From an uncultured Collinsella sp. (lineage in GTDB: Bacteria > Actinomycetota > Coriobacteriia > Coriobacteriales > Coriobacteriaceae), in NCBI GenBank assembly GCA_900544385.1, contig UQVD01000084.1, positions 1-8,491 of the forward strand: 8,491 bases of DNA, written 5' to 3'. The first letter of the stretch is position 1; every line of letters starts with the position of its first letter. The notes below the pieces were generated by a model that did no database searches, was not told the origin of the DNA, and was given only the letters and a program-made list of their open reading frames with translations. Shown here piece after piece: positions 1 through 5,843 of this stretch. A program made the position numbers and the translations under genes.

Positions 1-49
1 ATCTACACACTGCATATCGTCGGCAGCGTCAGATGTGTATAAGAGACAG
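1..49 (+). other. Illumina Nextera i5 adapter (not genomic)
   Basis: Reading outward to inward, this contains the end of the P5 sequence (ATCTACAC), an eight-base index ACTGCATA (the Nextera i5 index known as 506), the TCGTCGGCAGCGTC primer site, and the 19-base Tn5 mosaic end AGATGTGTATAAGAGACAG at 31-49. It is library-preparation sequence and should be masked. Genomic sequence begins at 50. Confidence 0.99.
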
Positions 50-387
50 TTGTTGCTCGCATTGAGCGCAGCGGCCTTGTCATCGAGCGCATGGAGATGA
101 CCACGCTCGAGCGCGCTACCGTCGAGGAGCACTACGCCCATCTGGCCGACAAGCCCTTCTTTGGCGGTCTCTGTGACTTTATGACGAGCGGTCCGGTCGT
201 CAAGATGGTCGTTTCCGGTCTCTCCGCTGTTGCTAAGATGCGCACCCTCATGGGCGCTACCAACCCGCTTGAGGCTGCTCCTGGTACCATCCGCGGCGAC
301 TTTGCCGTCGATGTCAACGCCAACGTGATCCACGGCTCCGACTGCCTGGAGAACGCCGAGATTGAGATCAAGCGCTTCTTTGGCTAA
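50..387 (+). CDS. ndk: Nucleoside diphosphate kinase, 5'-truncated
   Basis: Ndk moves the gamma phosphate from ATP to other (d)NDPs through a phosphohistidine and keeps cytosolic NTP pools balanced. The frame is open from the first genomic base. The first whole codon is at 52 and gives VARIERSGLVIER ahead of the Met at 91, so 91 is an internal Met and not the start. About 112 residues are present. The family motifs run in order: EEHYAHLADKPFF, TSGPVV, LMGATNPLEAAPGTIRGDF, and the active-site NVIHGSD with the catalytic His at 331-333. It ends in KRFFG, as the family normally does. Roughly the first 20 residues, including the usual N-terminal LIKPD-type strand, are lost to the adapter junction and not to mutation. 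A short 7-bp hairpin (390-411) and a strong terminator follow the stop, so this is the end of its transcript. Confidence 0.96.
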
Positions 388-425
388 ACCAGCTTTGACT
401 CCTTAAAGCTGTTAGCGTGTGGCTT

Positions 426-459
426 GGGCGCCGCGGAACTCCATCCGCGGCGCCCTTTT
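426..459 (+). terminator. Rho-independent terminator of ndk
   Basis: A perfect 12-bp GC-rich stem (426-437 with 444-455) closes a 6-base loop and is followed by TTTT at 456-459. It lies 38 bases after the ndk stop. The T-run is only on the plus-strand side, so it serves ndk. Confidence 0.88.
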
Positions 460-473
460 ATTCCAAAATCTAT

Positions 474-514
474 GCAGGGGCCCGCTCGGACATGTGTTCC
501 GAGCGGGCCCCTGC
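474..514 (-). terminator. Strong hairpin, likely rpiB terminator
   Basis: A perfect 17-bp stem (474-490 with 498-514) closes a 7-base loop. On the minus strand it lies 24 bases beyond the rpiB stop and is followed by ATAGATTTTGG, a weak T-tract. On the plus strand no T-run follows. It is best read as the rpiB terminator, and it may also act as a backstop for ndk. Confidence 0.7.
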
Positions 515-538
515 TGTTAGCTTGTGGCACTGAATAGT

Positions 539-1006
539 TTAGGCTTCGTCGACGATCTTAAGGGCGCGCGTGTGATCGATCTCGTTGAGGAGGTTAACGC
601 GACGCTCGTGACGACCACCCTCAAACTCGGCGTCGAGCCACTCGTCGACGATCATCTTGGCGAGCTCGGAGCCCACGACGCGGGCGCCAAAAGCGAGCAC
701 GTTGGTATTGTTGTGCATGCGGGAGAGCTTGGCGCTGAAGGGCTCGGAGCACACGACGGCGCGAACGCCCTCCACCTTGTTGGCAGCCAGGCTGATGCCG
801 ACGCCGGTACCGCAGATCAGGATACCCAGGTCGACGTCACCGTTGGCCACGGCCTTACCCACCTTGTAGCCGGCGATGGGGTAATCGAAGCTCTCGGAGG
901 TGTCGGTTCCAAAGTTCACGACCTCACAGCCGCGCTCCTTCAGGTGCTCGGAGATGATGTTCTTGAGCTCGACGGCGGCGTGGTCGTTACCGATACCGAT
1001 CTTCAT
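539..1006 (-). CDS. rpiB: Ribose-5-phosphate isomerase B
   Basis: RpiB interconverts ribose 5-phosphate and ribulose 5-phosphate in the cytosolic pentose phosphate pathway. The 155-residue product matches the usual RpiB length and aligns along its whole length with the E. coli form. It has the N-terminal MKIGIGNDHA substrate-binding Asp-His, DYP near residue 41, the ICGTGVGISLAANK phosphate loop with the catalytic Cys65, VVCSEPFSAKLSRMHNNTNVL with His98, and GARVVG and GGRHERRV near the end. The LacA/LacB isomerases are relatives, but the match to RpiB is closer. The frame stays open upstream to 1222, but the ATG at 1006 sits 7 bases after an AGAGAGG ribosome binding site and is exactly where family members begin. 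The gene is alone on its strand and divergent from the desulfidase gene. A palindrome lies about 80 bases upstream. Confidence 0.96.
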   Translation of the reverse strand: MKIGIGNDHAAVELKNIISEHLKERGCEVVNFGTDTSESFDYPIAGYKVGKAVANGDVDLGILICGTGVGISLAANKVEGVRAVVCSEPFSAKLSRMHNNTNVLAFGARVVGSELAKMIVDEWLDAEFEGGRHERRVNLLNEIDHTRALKIVDEA

Positions 1007-1067
1007 GGATGGTTCCTCTCTGGTCTGTGCGGCGCAAATGCTAAAGGTGTTTACCGCGTTCGACTGC

Positions 1068-1104
1068 ATGATAGCGCGACTTTTGAGTAAACGCTCGAGC
1101 GTTT
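1068..1104 (-). promoter_or_regulatory. Candidate rpiB promoter with a 16-bp palindromic operator
   Basis: AAACGCTCGAGCGTTT at 1089-1104 is a perfect 16-bp palindrome centred on CG. On the minus strand a good -10 hexamer, TATCAT (1073 down to 1068), lies just downstream, so the palindrome would cover the -35 region. A second option is TTGACC (1113 down to 1108) as the -35, which puts the palindrome in its spacer but gives a poor -10. Even palindromes with a central CG are typical of LacI-family repressor sites. That family assignment is an inference, and no regulator gene is in the window. Confidence 0.4.
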
Positions 1105-1277
1105 TTTGGTCAAACGCTTTAGCAGGCAACAAGACTGGCTTCTCGTGAATGAATGTCGTCAGTTTGCGCTTGAGCGCCGTCTGCCGGAACCATGGTTGCG
1201 GTTTTTGATGCATTGTTATCAAATAAAGGAGCTAACTTTTTTGAGAGCCCAGCCCGTTATGCAAGCAGGAGATACCT

Positions 1278-2597
1278 ATGCCTACCGATTCCCTTCGTGA
1301 TGCCGCGTTTTGCGATGTTTTGAACCGCGAGCTTGTCTGTGCACTCGGCTGCACCGAGCCCATTGCCGTTGCCTATGCAGCGGCGCTGGCGAGTCAGACA
1401 CTCGGTTGCGAACCCGATCATATGGACGTTGCCTGCTCGGGCAACATCATCAAGAACGTTAAGAGCGTGACCGTGCCCAACTCGGGCGGTATGCACGGTA
1501 TTGAGGCCGCGGCCGTGCTGGGTGCCGTGGGCGGCGACGCCAAGAGCGCGCTCGAGGTGCTCGAGAGCGTTAACGATGAAGACCGTGCTCGCGTGGCCGA
1601 GCTCCTCGCCGACGCCGACTACTGCGATGTGTCGCTTGTCGAGGGTGTGCCCAACCTCTACATCAAGGTGACTGCCACGGCTGGGGGCCATACCGCGGTC
1701 GTCGAGATTACCGACCACCACACTAATGTCACGTGCCATACGCTCGACGGTATTCCGGTATGCGGCAAGTCGGCGGGGGAGTGTGCCGCCTGCGCCGAGC
1801 GCGTGGTGGCCGAGCGTGCGGCGGATAAGGCCGACACGCCCATGTCGATTGAGTCCATCATCGACTTTATCGAGGACGGTGACATTGAGGACGCCCGCGC
1901 TGCCGTTGAGCGTCAGATTGAGCTGAATGGTGCAATCAGTGCCGAGGGCCTTGCGCACGCTTGGGGCGCCGAGGTGGGTCGTACGCTGCTGGGTGCTCGT
2001 GCCGATGACGTCGCCTGCCGTGCCCGTGCCCGTGCGGCCGCCGGGTCCGACGCCCGCATGAACGGCTGCGCGCTGCCGGTCGCCATTGTGTGCGGCTCGG
2101 GCAATCAGGGCGTTACCTGCGCATTGCCCGTCATGGAGTATGCCGAGTACCTGCGTTGCGACCACGAGCGCCTGGTGCGCGCCGTGATGCTGTCCGATCT
2201 TATCGCCGTGCATATCAAGAGCTATATTGGTGCGCTCTCGGCGTTTTGCGGTGCTATTTGCGCCGCGTGCGGCGCCGGCGCTGCGATTACCTGGCTGTGC
2301 GGTGGCACGCGCGAGCAGATTGGCGCGACGGTCTCGAATACGCTCGGTAACGTGGGCGGCATCGTGTGCGACGGCGCCAAGGCGAGCTGTGCCGCCAAGA
2401 TCTCGGCTGCCGTCGATGCGGCGATTCTGGGCCACGATATGGCTATGCAAGGTCGCGGCTTCCGCGCCGGCGAGGGCCTGATCCAGGATACCGTTGAGCA
2501 GACAATCGCCAGCATGGGCTACGTGGGCCGCGTGGGCATGAAGGACACCGACGTCGAGATCCTCAACATCATGATTGGTAAAACCCAGGTGTGCTAG
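1278..2597 (+). CDS. L-cysteine desulfidase / UPF0597 (SDH_alpha) family enzyme
   Basis: The family (CyuA, formerly YhaM, of E. coli and MJ1025 of Methanocaldococcus) breaks L-cysteine into pyruvate, ammonia and sulfide with an oxygen-sensitive Fe-S cluster. Some relatives are annotated as serine dehydratase alpha-like proteins, so the substrate is likely but not proven. The 439-residue length fits a full member. Visible motifs are LGCTEPIAVAYA (Cys25), ACSGNIIKN, PNSGGMHGIEAAAVLG, CGSGNQGVTCALPV (272-285), FCGAICAACGAGAA (323-336) and GIVCDGAKASCAAK (361-374). Cys25, Cys324 and Cys364 are plausible cluster ligands by comparison with MJ1025. The protein is soluble and carries 22 cysteines. 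AGGAGA at 1267-1272 sits 5 bases before the ATG. A second, unexplained AAAGGAG lies at 1225-1231. The gene is single, divergent from rpiB, and ends 6 bases before an inverted repeat. Confidence 0.9.
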   Translation: MPTDSLRDAAFCDVLNRELVCALGCTEPIAVAYAAALASQTLGCEPDHMDVACSGNIIKNVKSVTVPNSGGMHGIEAAAVLGAVGGDAKSALEVLESVNDEDRARVAELLADADYCDVSLVEGVPNLYIKVTATAGGHTAVVEITDHHTNVTCHTLDGIPVCGKSAGECAACAERVVAERAADKADTPMSIESIIDFIEDGDIEDARAAVERQIELNGAISAEGLAHAWGAEVGRTLLGARADDVACRARARAAAGSDARMNGCALPVAIVCGSGNQGVTCALPVMEYAEYLRCDHERLVRAVMLSDLIAVHIKSYIGALSAFCGAICAACGAGAAITWLCGGTREQIGATVSNTLGNVGGIVCDGAKASCAAKISAAVDAAILGHDMAMQGRGFRAGEGLIQDTVEQTIASMGYVGRVGMKDTDVEILNIMIGKTQVC

Positions 2598-2603
2598 ATA
2601 TTA

Positions 2604-2670
2604 AGTTGCGGTGAGATAGTTCCTAAAATTACCCGGGTGAGGGGCAAACAGGAACTATCTCACCGCAACT
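2604..2670. repeat. Perfect 21-bp inverted repeat between convergent genes
   Basis: Arms 2604-2624 and 2650-2670 (core GCGGTGAGATAGTTCC and its complement) are perfectly complementary over 21 bp. The 25-base centre contains the palindrome ACCCGGGT (2631-2638). GCTAGAT occurs just outside on both sides (2593-2599 and 2673-2679). Neither strand has a T-run after the stem, which is unlike the other terminators here. It may still terminate transcription of both flanking genes, or it may be a small palindromic mobile repeat. Confidence 0.85.
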
Positions 2671-2689
2671 GCGCTAGATGTTCTGGCGC

Positions 2690-3448
2690 CTACGACAGTT
2701 CGTCGGCTACTTGGTGTTCATAGAAGGCTTCTACTACCGCGTTAAAGTCGCGGGCGAAGTCTTCCATGGTTCCGCGCCAGGTGGCTCGGCTGGGCTTGCC
2801 TTGGCCCACAAAGGCGGTTTGGATGCCGCAATCGGGGGACGGGAAGTCGCGCTTGGGATCGTTGCCCACCATAAGGACCTCGTGCGGCTCGAGCCCCATC
2901 ACCTGAAGCTGCTCTAGATAGTAGGTGGCATCGGGCTTGCAGCGGGTGGTGTTTCCCATGTGCGTGACGAGCTCAAAGGGAGCATCGGCCAGGTCGCCCC
3001 AGCCCATGCGGCACTCGATGGCCCCCTGGGGAAAGCTGGGGTTGGTAAAGAGCGCGCAACGCAGCCCAGCGTCCTGTACGGCCTGGAGCGCGGCGTGCGC
3101 GCCCGGCATGGCGTGGGCGTTAATGACATCGTCGTTCTTGTAAGGAAGAACTTCGCGGTCATAGTAGGTAAACGCCTCGTAGATGAGGGGATCGGAGAGG
3201 CAGATCCCGCATCGGCGCTCAACCTCTTCTTGGTAAAACTCAAGATTGGTGCGGTTGTCCGTGCCGCTGCGGCGATTGGCGTTGAGGTCGACCAGGATGG
3301 TGCCGAGGCGCGCCATCGTGCCACCGCGGCTGCGGTGCCCGATATCCGCGAGCATCGATGAGACATCCTTAAAATAGCGAAGGATGAACGCGTTGAGGTT
3401 GATGCTAAGAAGCGTCTCGTCCATATCGAAAACGACTGCTTTGAGCAC
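2690..3448 (-). CDS. HAD-family hydrolase (phosphatase-like)
   Basis: This is a cytosolic haloacid dehalogenase superfamily enzyme, most likely a small-molecule phosphatase. The substrate cannot be read from the sequence. All four HAD motifs are present when counted from the chosen start: VFDMDET with nucleophile Asp8 and Asp10, FTNPS with Thr135, the RCKPD lysine at 171, and VGNDPKRD with Asp197 and Asp201. A helical cap domain of roughly 100 residues lies between motifs I and II, and the 252-residue length is ordinary. The open frame runs on to 3619, but the GTG at 3448 is preceded by GAAAGGTG with 5-base spacing and puts motif I at the normal N-terminal position. The extra upstream codons fall in AT-richer sequence that does not look coding. 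The gene converges with the desulfidase gene and is divergent from rpsA. Confidence 0.9.
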   Translation of the reverse strand: MLKAVVFDMDETLLSINLNAFILRYFKDVSSMLADIGHRSRGGTMARLGTILVDLNANRRSGTDNRTNLEFYQEEVERRCGICLSDPLIYEAFTYYDREVLPYKNDDVINAHAMPGAHAALQAVQDAGLRCALFTNPSFPQGAIECRMGWGDLADAPFELVTHMGNTTRCKPDATYYLEQLQVMGLEPHEVLMVGNDPKRDFPSPDCGIQTAFVGQGKPSRATWRGTMEDFARDFNAVVEAFYEHQVADELS

Positions 3449-3763
3449 GCGGGCACCTTTCTCGTAAATTTGATCTAGAGTCGTTGGCTCCGGATACTTT
3501 ACCCCAAAGCCGAATGCCTGGCTGGTTATCGTCAAGTTGCGGAGACGTGTGTTCATAAGATTACGAAAAAGTCTCCACACGAGTAAAAAATCGCAGTTCA
3601 CGCTTGAAATCGAACTCATTTCCCCGTAACCTATACGAACGTGATTGCATAAGCGTCACATTAGTATCTGTCGGCTCCCGAGTGTTCCTAAACGTTGTGT
3701 GCTTGTCGCACCCTTCTGTAGGTCCTAGCAATCGGGGCCCCGTAGTTCGAAAGGGGTCCACCT
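3449..3763. promoter_or_regulatory. Divergent intergenic region between HAD gene and rpsA
   Basis: This stretch of 315 bases is AT-richer than its surroundings and holds no gene I recognise. On the plus strand TTGAAA (3604-3609) with a 17-base spacer and TAACCT (3627-3632) is a possible but weak rpsA promoter, which would give a leader of about 125 bases. At 3541-3581 GGAGACGTGTG is followed by GTCTCCACACG, so two segments can pair in a pseudoknot-like order. No convincing promoter for the HAD gene was found. Confidence 0.4.
3735..3759 (+). promoter_or_regulatory. Hairpin sequestering the rpsA ribosome binding site
   Basis: GGGCCCC (3735-3741) can pair fully with GGGGTCC (3753-3759) with one G-U pair and an 11-base loop. 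The GGGG at 3753-3756 is the core of the rpsA Shine-Dalgarno site (AAAGGGG, 7 bases before the TTG start). Folding would therefore hide the ribosome binding site. S1 represses its own synthesis in E. coli. Whether that happens through this structure here is an inference. Confidence 0.5.
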
Positions 3764-4930
3764 TTGAGTGAGATTCAGAACTCGTCCATTTTCTCTCTTG
3801 ACGATGTCAACGAGGAGGAGATGAACAACCTCATCGACGGTACGATTACCGACTTTGATGAGGGCGATCTCGTTAACGGCACTGTCGTTAAGATCGAGCA
3901 TGACGAGGTGCTCGTTGACATCGGATTCAAGTCCGAGGGCGTTATCCCGGTCCGCGAGCTGTCCATCCGCAAGGACGCTAACCCTGCAGATATCGTTGCA
4001 CTCGGTGATCCCATCGAGGCTCTGGTACTCCAGAAGGAGGACAAGGACGGTCGTCTGGTCCTGTCCAAGAAGCGTGCCGAGTACGAGCGTGCTTGGAACC
4101 GCATCGAGGAGAAGTTCAACTCCGGCGAGAACGTCGAGGGCGAGGTTATCGAGGTTGTCAAGGGCGGCCTGATCCTCGACATCGGCCTGCGTGGCTTCCT
4201 GCCCGCTTCCCTCGTCGACCTCCGTCGCGTCAAGGACCTCACCTCCTACATGGGCACCCGCATCGAGGCCCGCGTCATCGAGATGGACCGCAACCGCAAC
4301 AACGTCGTCCTCTCCCGTCGCGTCGTGCTCGAGGAGTCCCGTAAGGCCGAGCGCTCCGAGATCCTGTCCAAGCTCAAGTCTGGCATGCGTCTCCAGGGCA
4401 CCGTTTCCTCCATCGTCGACTTCGGCGCCTTCGTCGACCTCGGTGGTATCGACGGCCTCATCCACATTTCCGAGCTCTCCTGGAACCACGTCAACCATCC
4501 TTCCGAGGTTGTCAAGGTCGGCCAGGAGGTCGAGGTCGAGGTTCTCGACGTCGATCTCAACCGCGAGCGCATCTCCCTGGGTCTCAAGCAGACCACCGAG
4601 GATCCGTGGCGCGCACTGGTCAAGAAGTACCCCGTCGGCGCTATCGTCGAGGGCACTGTGACCAAGCTTGTCCCGTTCGGCGCTTTCGTCGATCTGGGTG
4701 AGGGCATCGAGGGCCTGGTGCACATCTCCGAGATGGCCAACAAGCACGTCGATCAGCCTTCTCAGGTCACCCACGTGGGCGACAAGGTTCAGGTCAAGGT
4801 CATGGAGATCGACCTCGACCGTCGTCGTATCTCCCTGTCCATGAAGTCCGCTGCTGAGACTCTGGGCGTCGAGATCGAGGTTACCCCGCTGCCTTCCGAG
4901 AAGAAGGACGAGGAGACCGACGCCGAGTAA
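3764..4930 (+). CDS. rpsA: 30S ribosomal protein S1
   Basis: S1 binds single-stranded mRNA and helps load it on the 30S subunit. The 388-residue protein has four S1 (OB-fold) domains at about 34-103, 121-186, 206-276 and 292-362. The last two carry the classic FGAFVDLG and GL(I/V)HISE signatures. Domains 1 and 2 are more divergent, as usual. A charged, acidic tail follows (EKKDEETDAE). Four domains is the arrangement expected for actinobacteria, while E. coli S1 has six. The TTG start at 3764 is supported by AAAGGGG 7 bases upstream. The next in-frame ATG is codon 20, has no such site, and would trim conserved acidic N-terminal sequence. Codon use is strongly biased to C-ending codons (ATC, GTC, CTC, TCC), more so than in its neighbours, as expected of a highly expressed gene. 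It is a single-gene unit with its own terminator. Confidence 0.96.
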   Translation: MSEIQNSSIFSLDDVNEEEMNNLIDGTITDFDEGDLVNGTVVKIEHDEVLVDIGFKSEGVIPVRELSIRKDANPADIVALGDPIEALVLQKEDKDGRLVLSKKRAEYERAWNRIEEKFNSGENVEGEVIEVVKGGLILDIGLRGFLPASLVDLRRVKDLTSYMGTRIEARVIEMDRNRNNVVLSRRVVLEESRKAERSEILSKLKSGMRLQGTVSSIVDFGAFVDLGGIDGLIHISELSWNHVNHPSEVVKVGQEVEVEVLDVDLNRERISLGLKQTTEDPWRALVKKYPVGAIVEGTVTKLVPFGAFVDLGEGIEGLVHISEMANKHVDQPSQVTHVGDKVQVKVMEIDLDRRRISLSMKSAAETLGVEIEVTPLPSEKKDEETDAE

Positions 4931-4954
4931 ATCGGTTTGACGATCACTTGTTTT

Positions 4955-4989
4955 AAGGGATCCGTCCGCAATGGACGGGTCCCTTTTTT
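4955..4989 (+). terminator. Rho-independent terminator of rpsA
   Basis: Stem 4957-4967 with 4973-4983 (11 bp, one G-U) closes a 5-base loop and is followed by six T (4984-4989). The AA at 4955-4956 can extend the stem into the T-run. It lies 24 bases after the rpsA stop. Confidence 0.93.
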
Positions 4990-5068
4990 GCATTTGCTGC
5001 TGAGGTGTGCGATGCTGCCCGGGCTGTCCACAGGCTATTGGGTTGTCAGTGCATGAAAAATGCCGACA

Positions 5069-5092
5069 TCCCGCCTCGGGGAGGAGGCGGGA
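5069..5092. repeat. 9-bp perfect hairpin in the rpsA-rnpB gap
   Basis: TCCCGCCTC (5069-5077) pairs with GAGGCGGGA (5084-5092) around a 6-base loop. On the minus strand a short T-run (ATTTTTC) follows about 9 bases later, so it might stop antisense transcripts. Nothing else in 4990-5218 resembles a gene. Open frames here have no ribosome binding site of note or family resemblance, and they run into rnpB. Confidence 0.5.
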
Positions 5093-5218
5093 ACACACCG
5101 AGTAGACGGAGGGGTGTGGAGCGCGGTCGCGTCTCGACTGACGACGTTGCCCATCGACAGGACCATTGTAGCGCATGGCGGTTCTTGGTTTATCGTGTCG
5201 AGCGTTTGCGTTGTGCCA

Positions 5219-5245
5219 TTGCCTGCGGCAACGGTGTGTTACACT
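5219..5245 (+). promoter_or_regulatory. rnpB promoter
   Basis: TTGCCT (5219-5224) is a fair -35 and TACACT (5240-5245) a fair -10. They are separated by 15 bases and helped by an extended -10 TGT at 5237-5239. Initiation 7-9 bases downstream would fall at the 5' end of the folded RNA near 5254, which agrees independently with the rnpB boundary. Confidence 0.65.
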
Positions 5246-5253
5246 CTTGCACT

Positions 5254-5615
5254 GCTGAGTGGGCCAGACGGTCGCGCGATGTGCTGCTTGCAGTACGCGT
5301 GAGGAAAGTCCGGGCTCCAGAGGGCGGGATGCCGGCTAACGGCCGGGCGGAGTGATCCGACGGAAAGCGCCGCAGAAAAGAAGACTCCCACCTGCGCCGC
5401 AAGGCGTAAAGGGAAAAGCTGAAACGGTGGTGTAAGAGACCACCAGCGTCGTGGCAACACGGCGGCTTGGCAAGCCCCATCCGGAGCAAGCGCGAATAGG
5501 AACGCTATGGGCCGGCCCGGTCCGCGTTCGGGTAGCGTGCGTGGAGCTGCATGGTAACGTGCAGACAAGATAAATGACCGTTCACGACAGAACCCGGCTT
5601 ACAAGCCCACTCGGC
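5254..5615 (+). ncRNA. rnpB: RNase P RNA (bacterial class A)
   Basis: This is the catalytic RNA subunit of RNase P, which removes 5' leaders from pre-tRNAs. The universal core is clear: GAGGAAAGTCCGGGCTCC at 5301-5318, GATAAATGACCG at 5569-5580, and ACAGAACCCGGCTTA at 5587-5601, whose CCCGG side forms the long-range core pairing. The ends pair as helix P1: 5254-5264 (GCTGAGTGGGC) with 5605-5615 (GCCCACTCGGC), 11 bp with one G-T pair, which sets the boundaries. The length of about 362 fits class A. Internal segments such as AGCTGAAACGGTGGTG and TAAGAGACCACC match the usual mid-molecule region. Exact ends after processing may differ by a few bases. No clear T-run terminator follows directly. 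A long hairpin starts 16 bases later. Confidence 0.97.
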
Positions 5616-5631
5616 ACTTTGTTGACGCTGC

Positions 5632-5730
5632 GAACCCGTCAGCGCGGCAATCTGCCTTTCAAGCCTTCGGGCATGACCATAAGGTCAATGCCCTCGTCTT
5701 TCAAGGCACCTTGCTCGCGCTGACGGGTTC
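5632..5730. repeat. 99-base extended imperfect hairpin downstream of rnpB
   Basis: The outer stem is 15 perfect bp (5632-5646 with 5716-5730). It continues with 5647-5650/5711-5714, a small internal loop, 5653-5658/5703-5708, and an apical stem 5669-5678 with 5683-5693 that has one bulged A and an ATAA loop. Pairing therefore runs almost end to end. No T-run follows on the plus strand. It may be the rnpB 3' end or terminator, a structured leader of yigZ, a separate small RNA, or a palindromic repeat element. I do not recognise a family. Confidence 0.75.
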
Positions 5731-5843
5731 TCGCTGTTGGTGACGGTATCATTGGCGTTTCCGTTCTTGTTAGAGGGCAACGGTGCTGTCTTTGCCGTAT
5801 TATTGAGGCTGTTTGTTGCTTTGCTTGTTGTTGAGGGGCTTTG

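Noticed and set aside
524..1090. 188-codon open frame on the plus strand
   Set aside because: It is antisense to rpiB, which is unmistakable over its full length.
1007..1222. 72-residue N-terminal extension of RpiB
   Set aside because: The start at 1006 has a good ribosome binding site and the family N-terminus. The extension covers the palindrome and promoter.
1257..2450. 397-codon open frame on the minus strand
   Set aside because: It is antisense to the desulfidase gene, which has all family motifs. The reverse frame is low-complexity and rich in H, G, R and A.
3449..3619. 57-residue N-terminal extension of the HAD protein
   Set aside because: The GTG at 3448 has a good ribosome binding site and places the DxD motif at the usual position. 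The upstream sequence is AT-rich and not coding-like.
3725..5176. 483-codon open frame on the minus strand
   Set aside because: It is antisense to rpsA, whose strong codon bias removes stops on the other strand. The translation is low-complexity (D, L, V, G rich) with no family resemblance.
5005..5355. Open frames between rpsA and rnpB
   Set aside because: They run into the rnpB RNA, lack a credible ribosome binding site and resemble no protein family.
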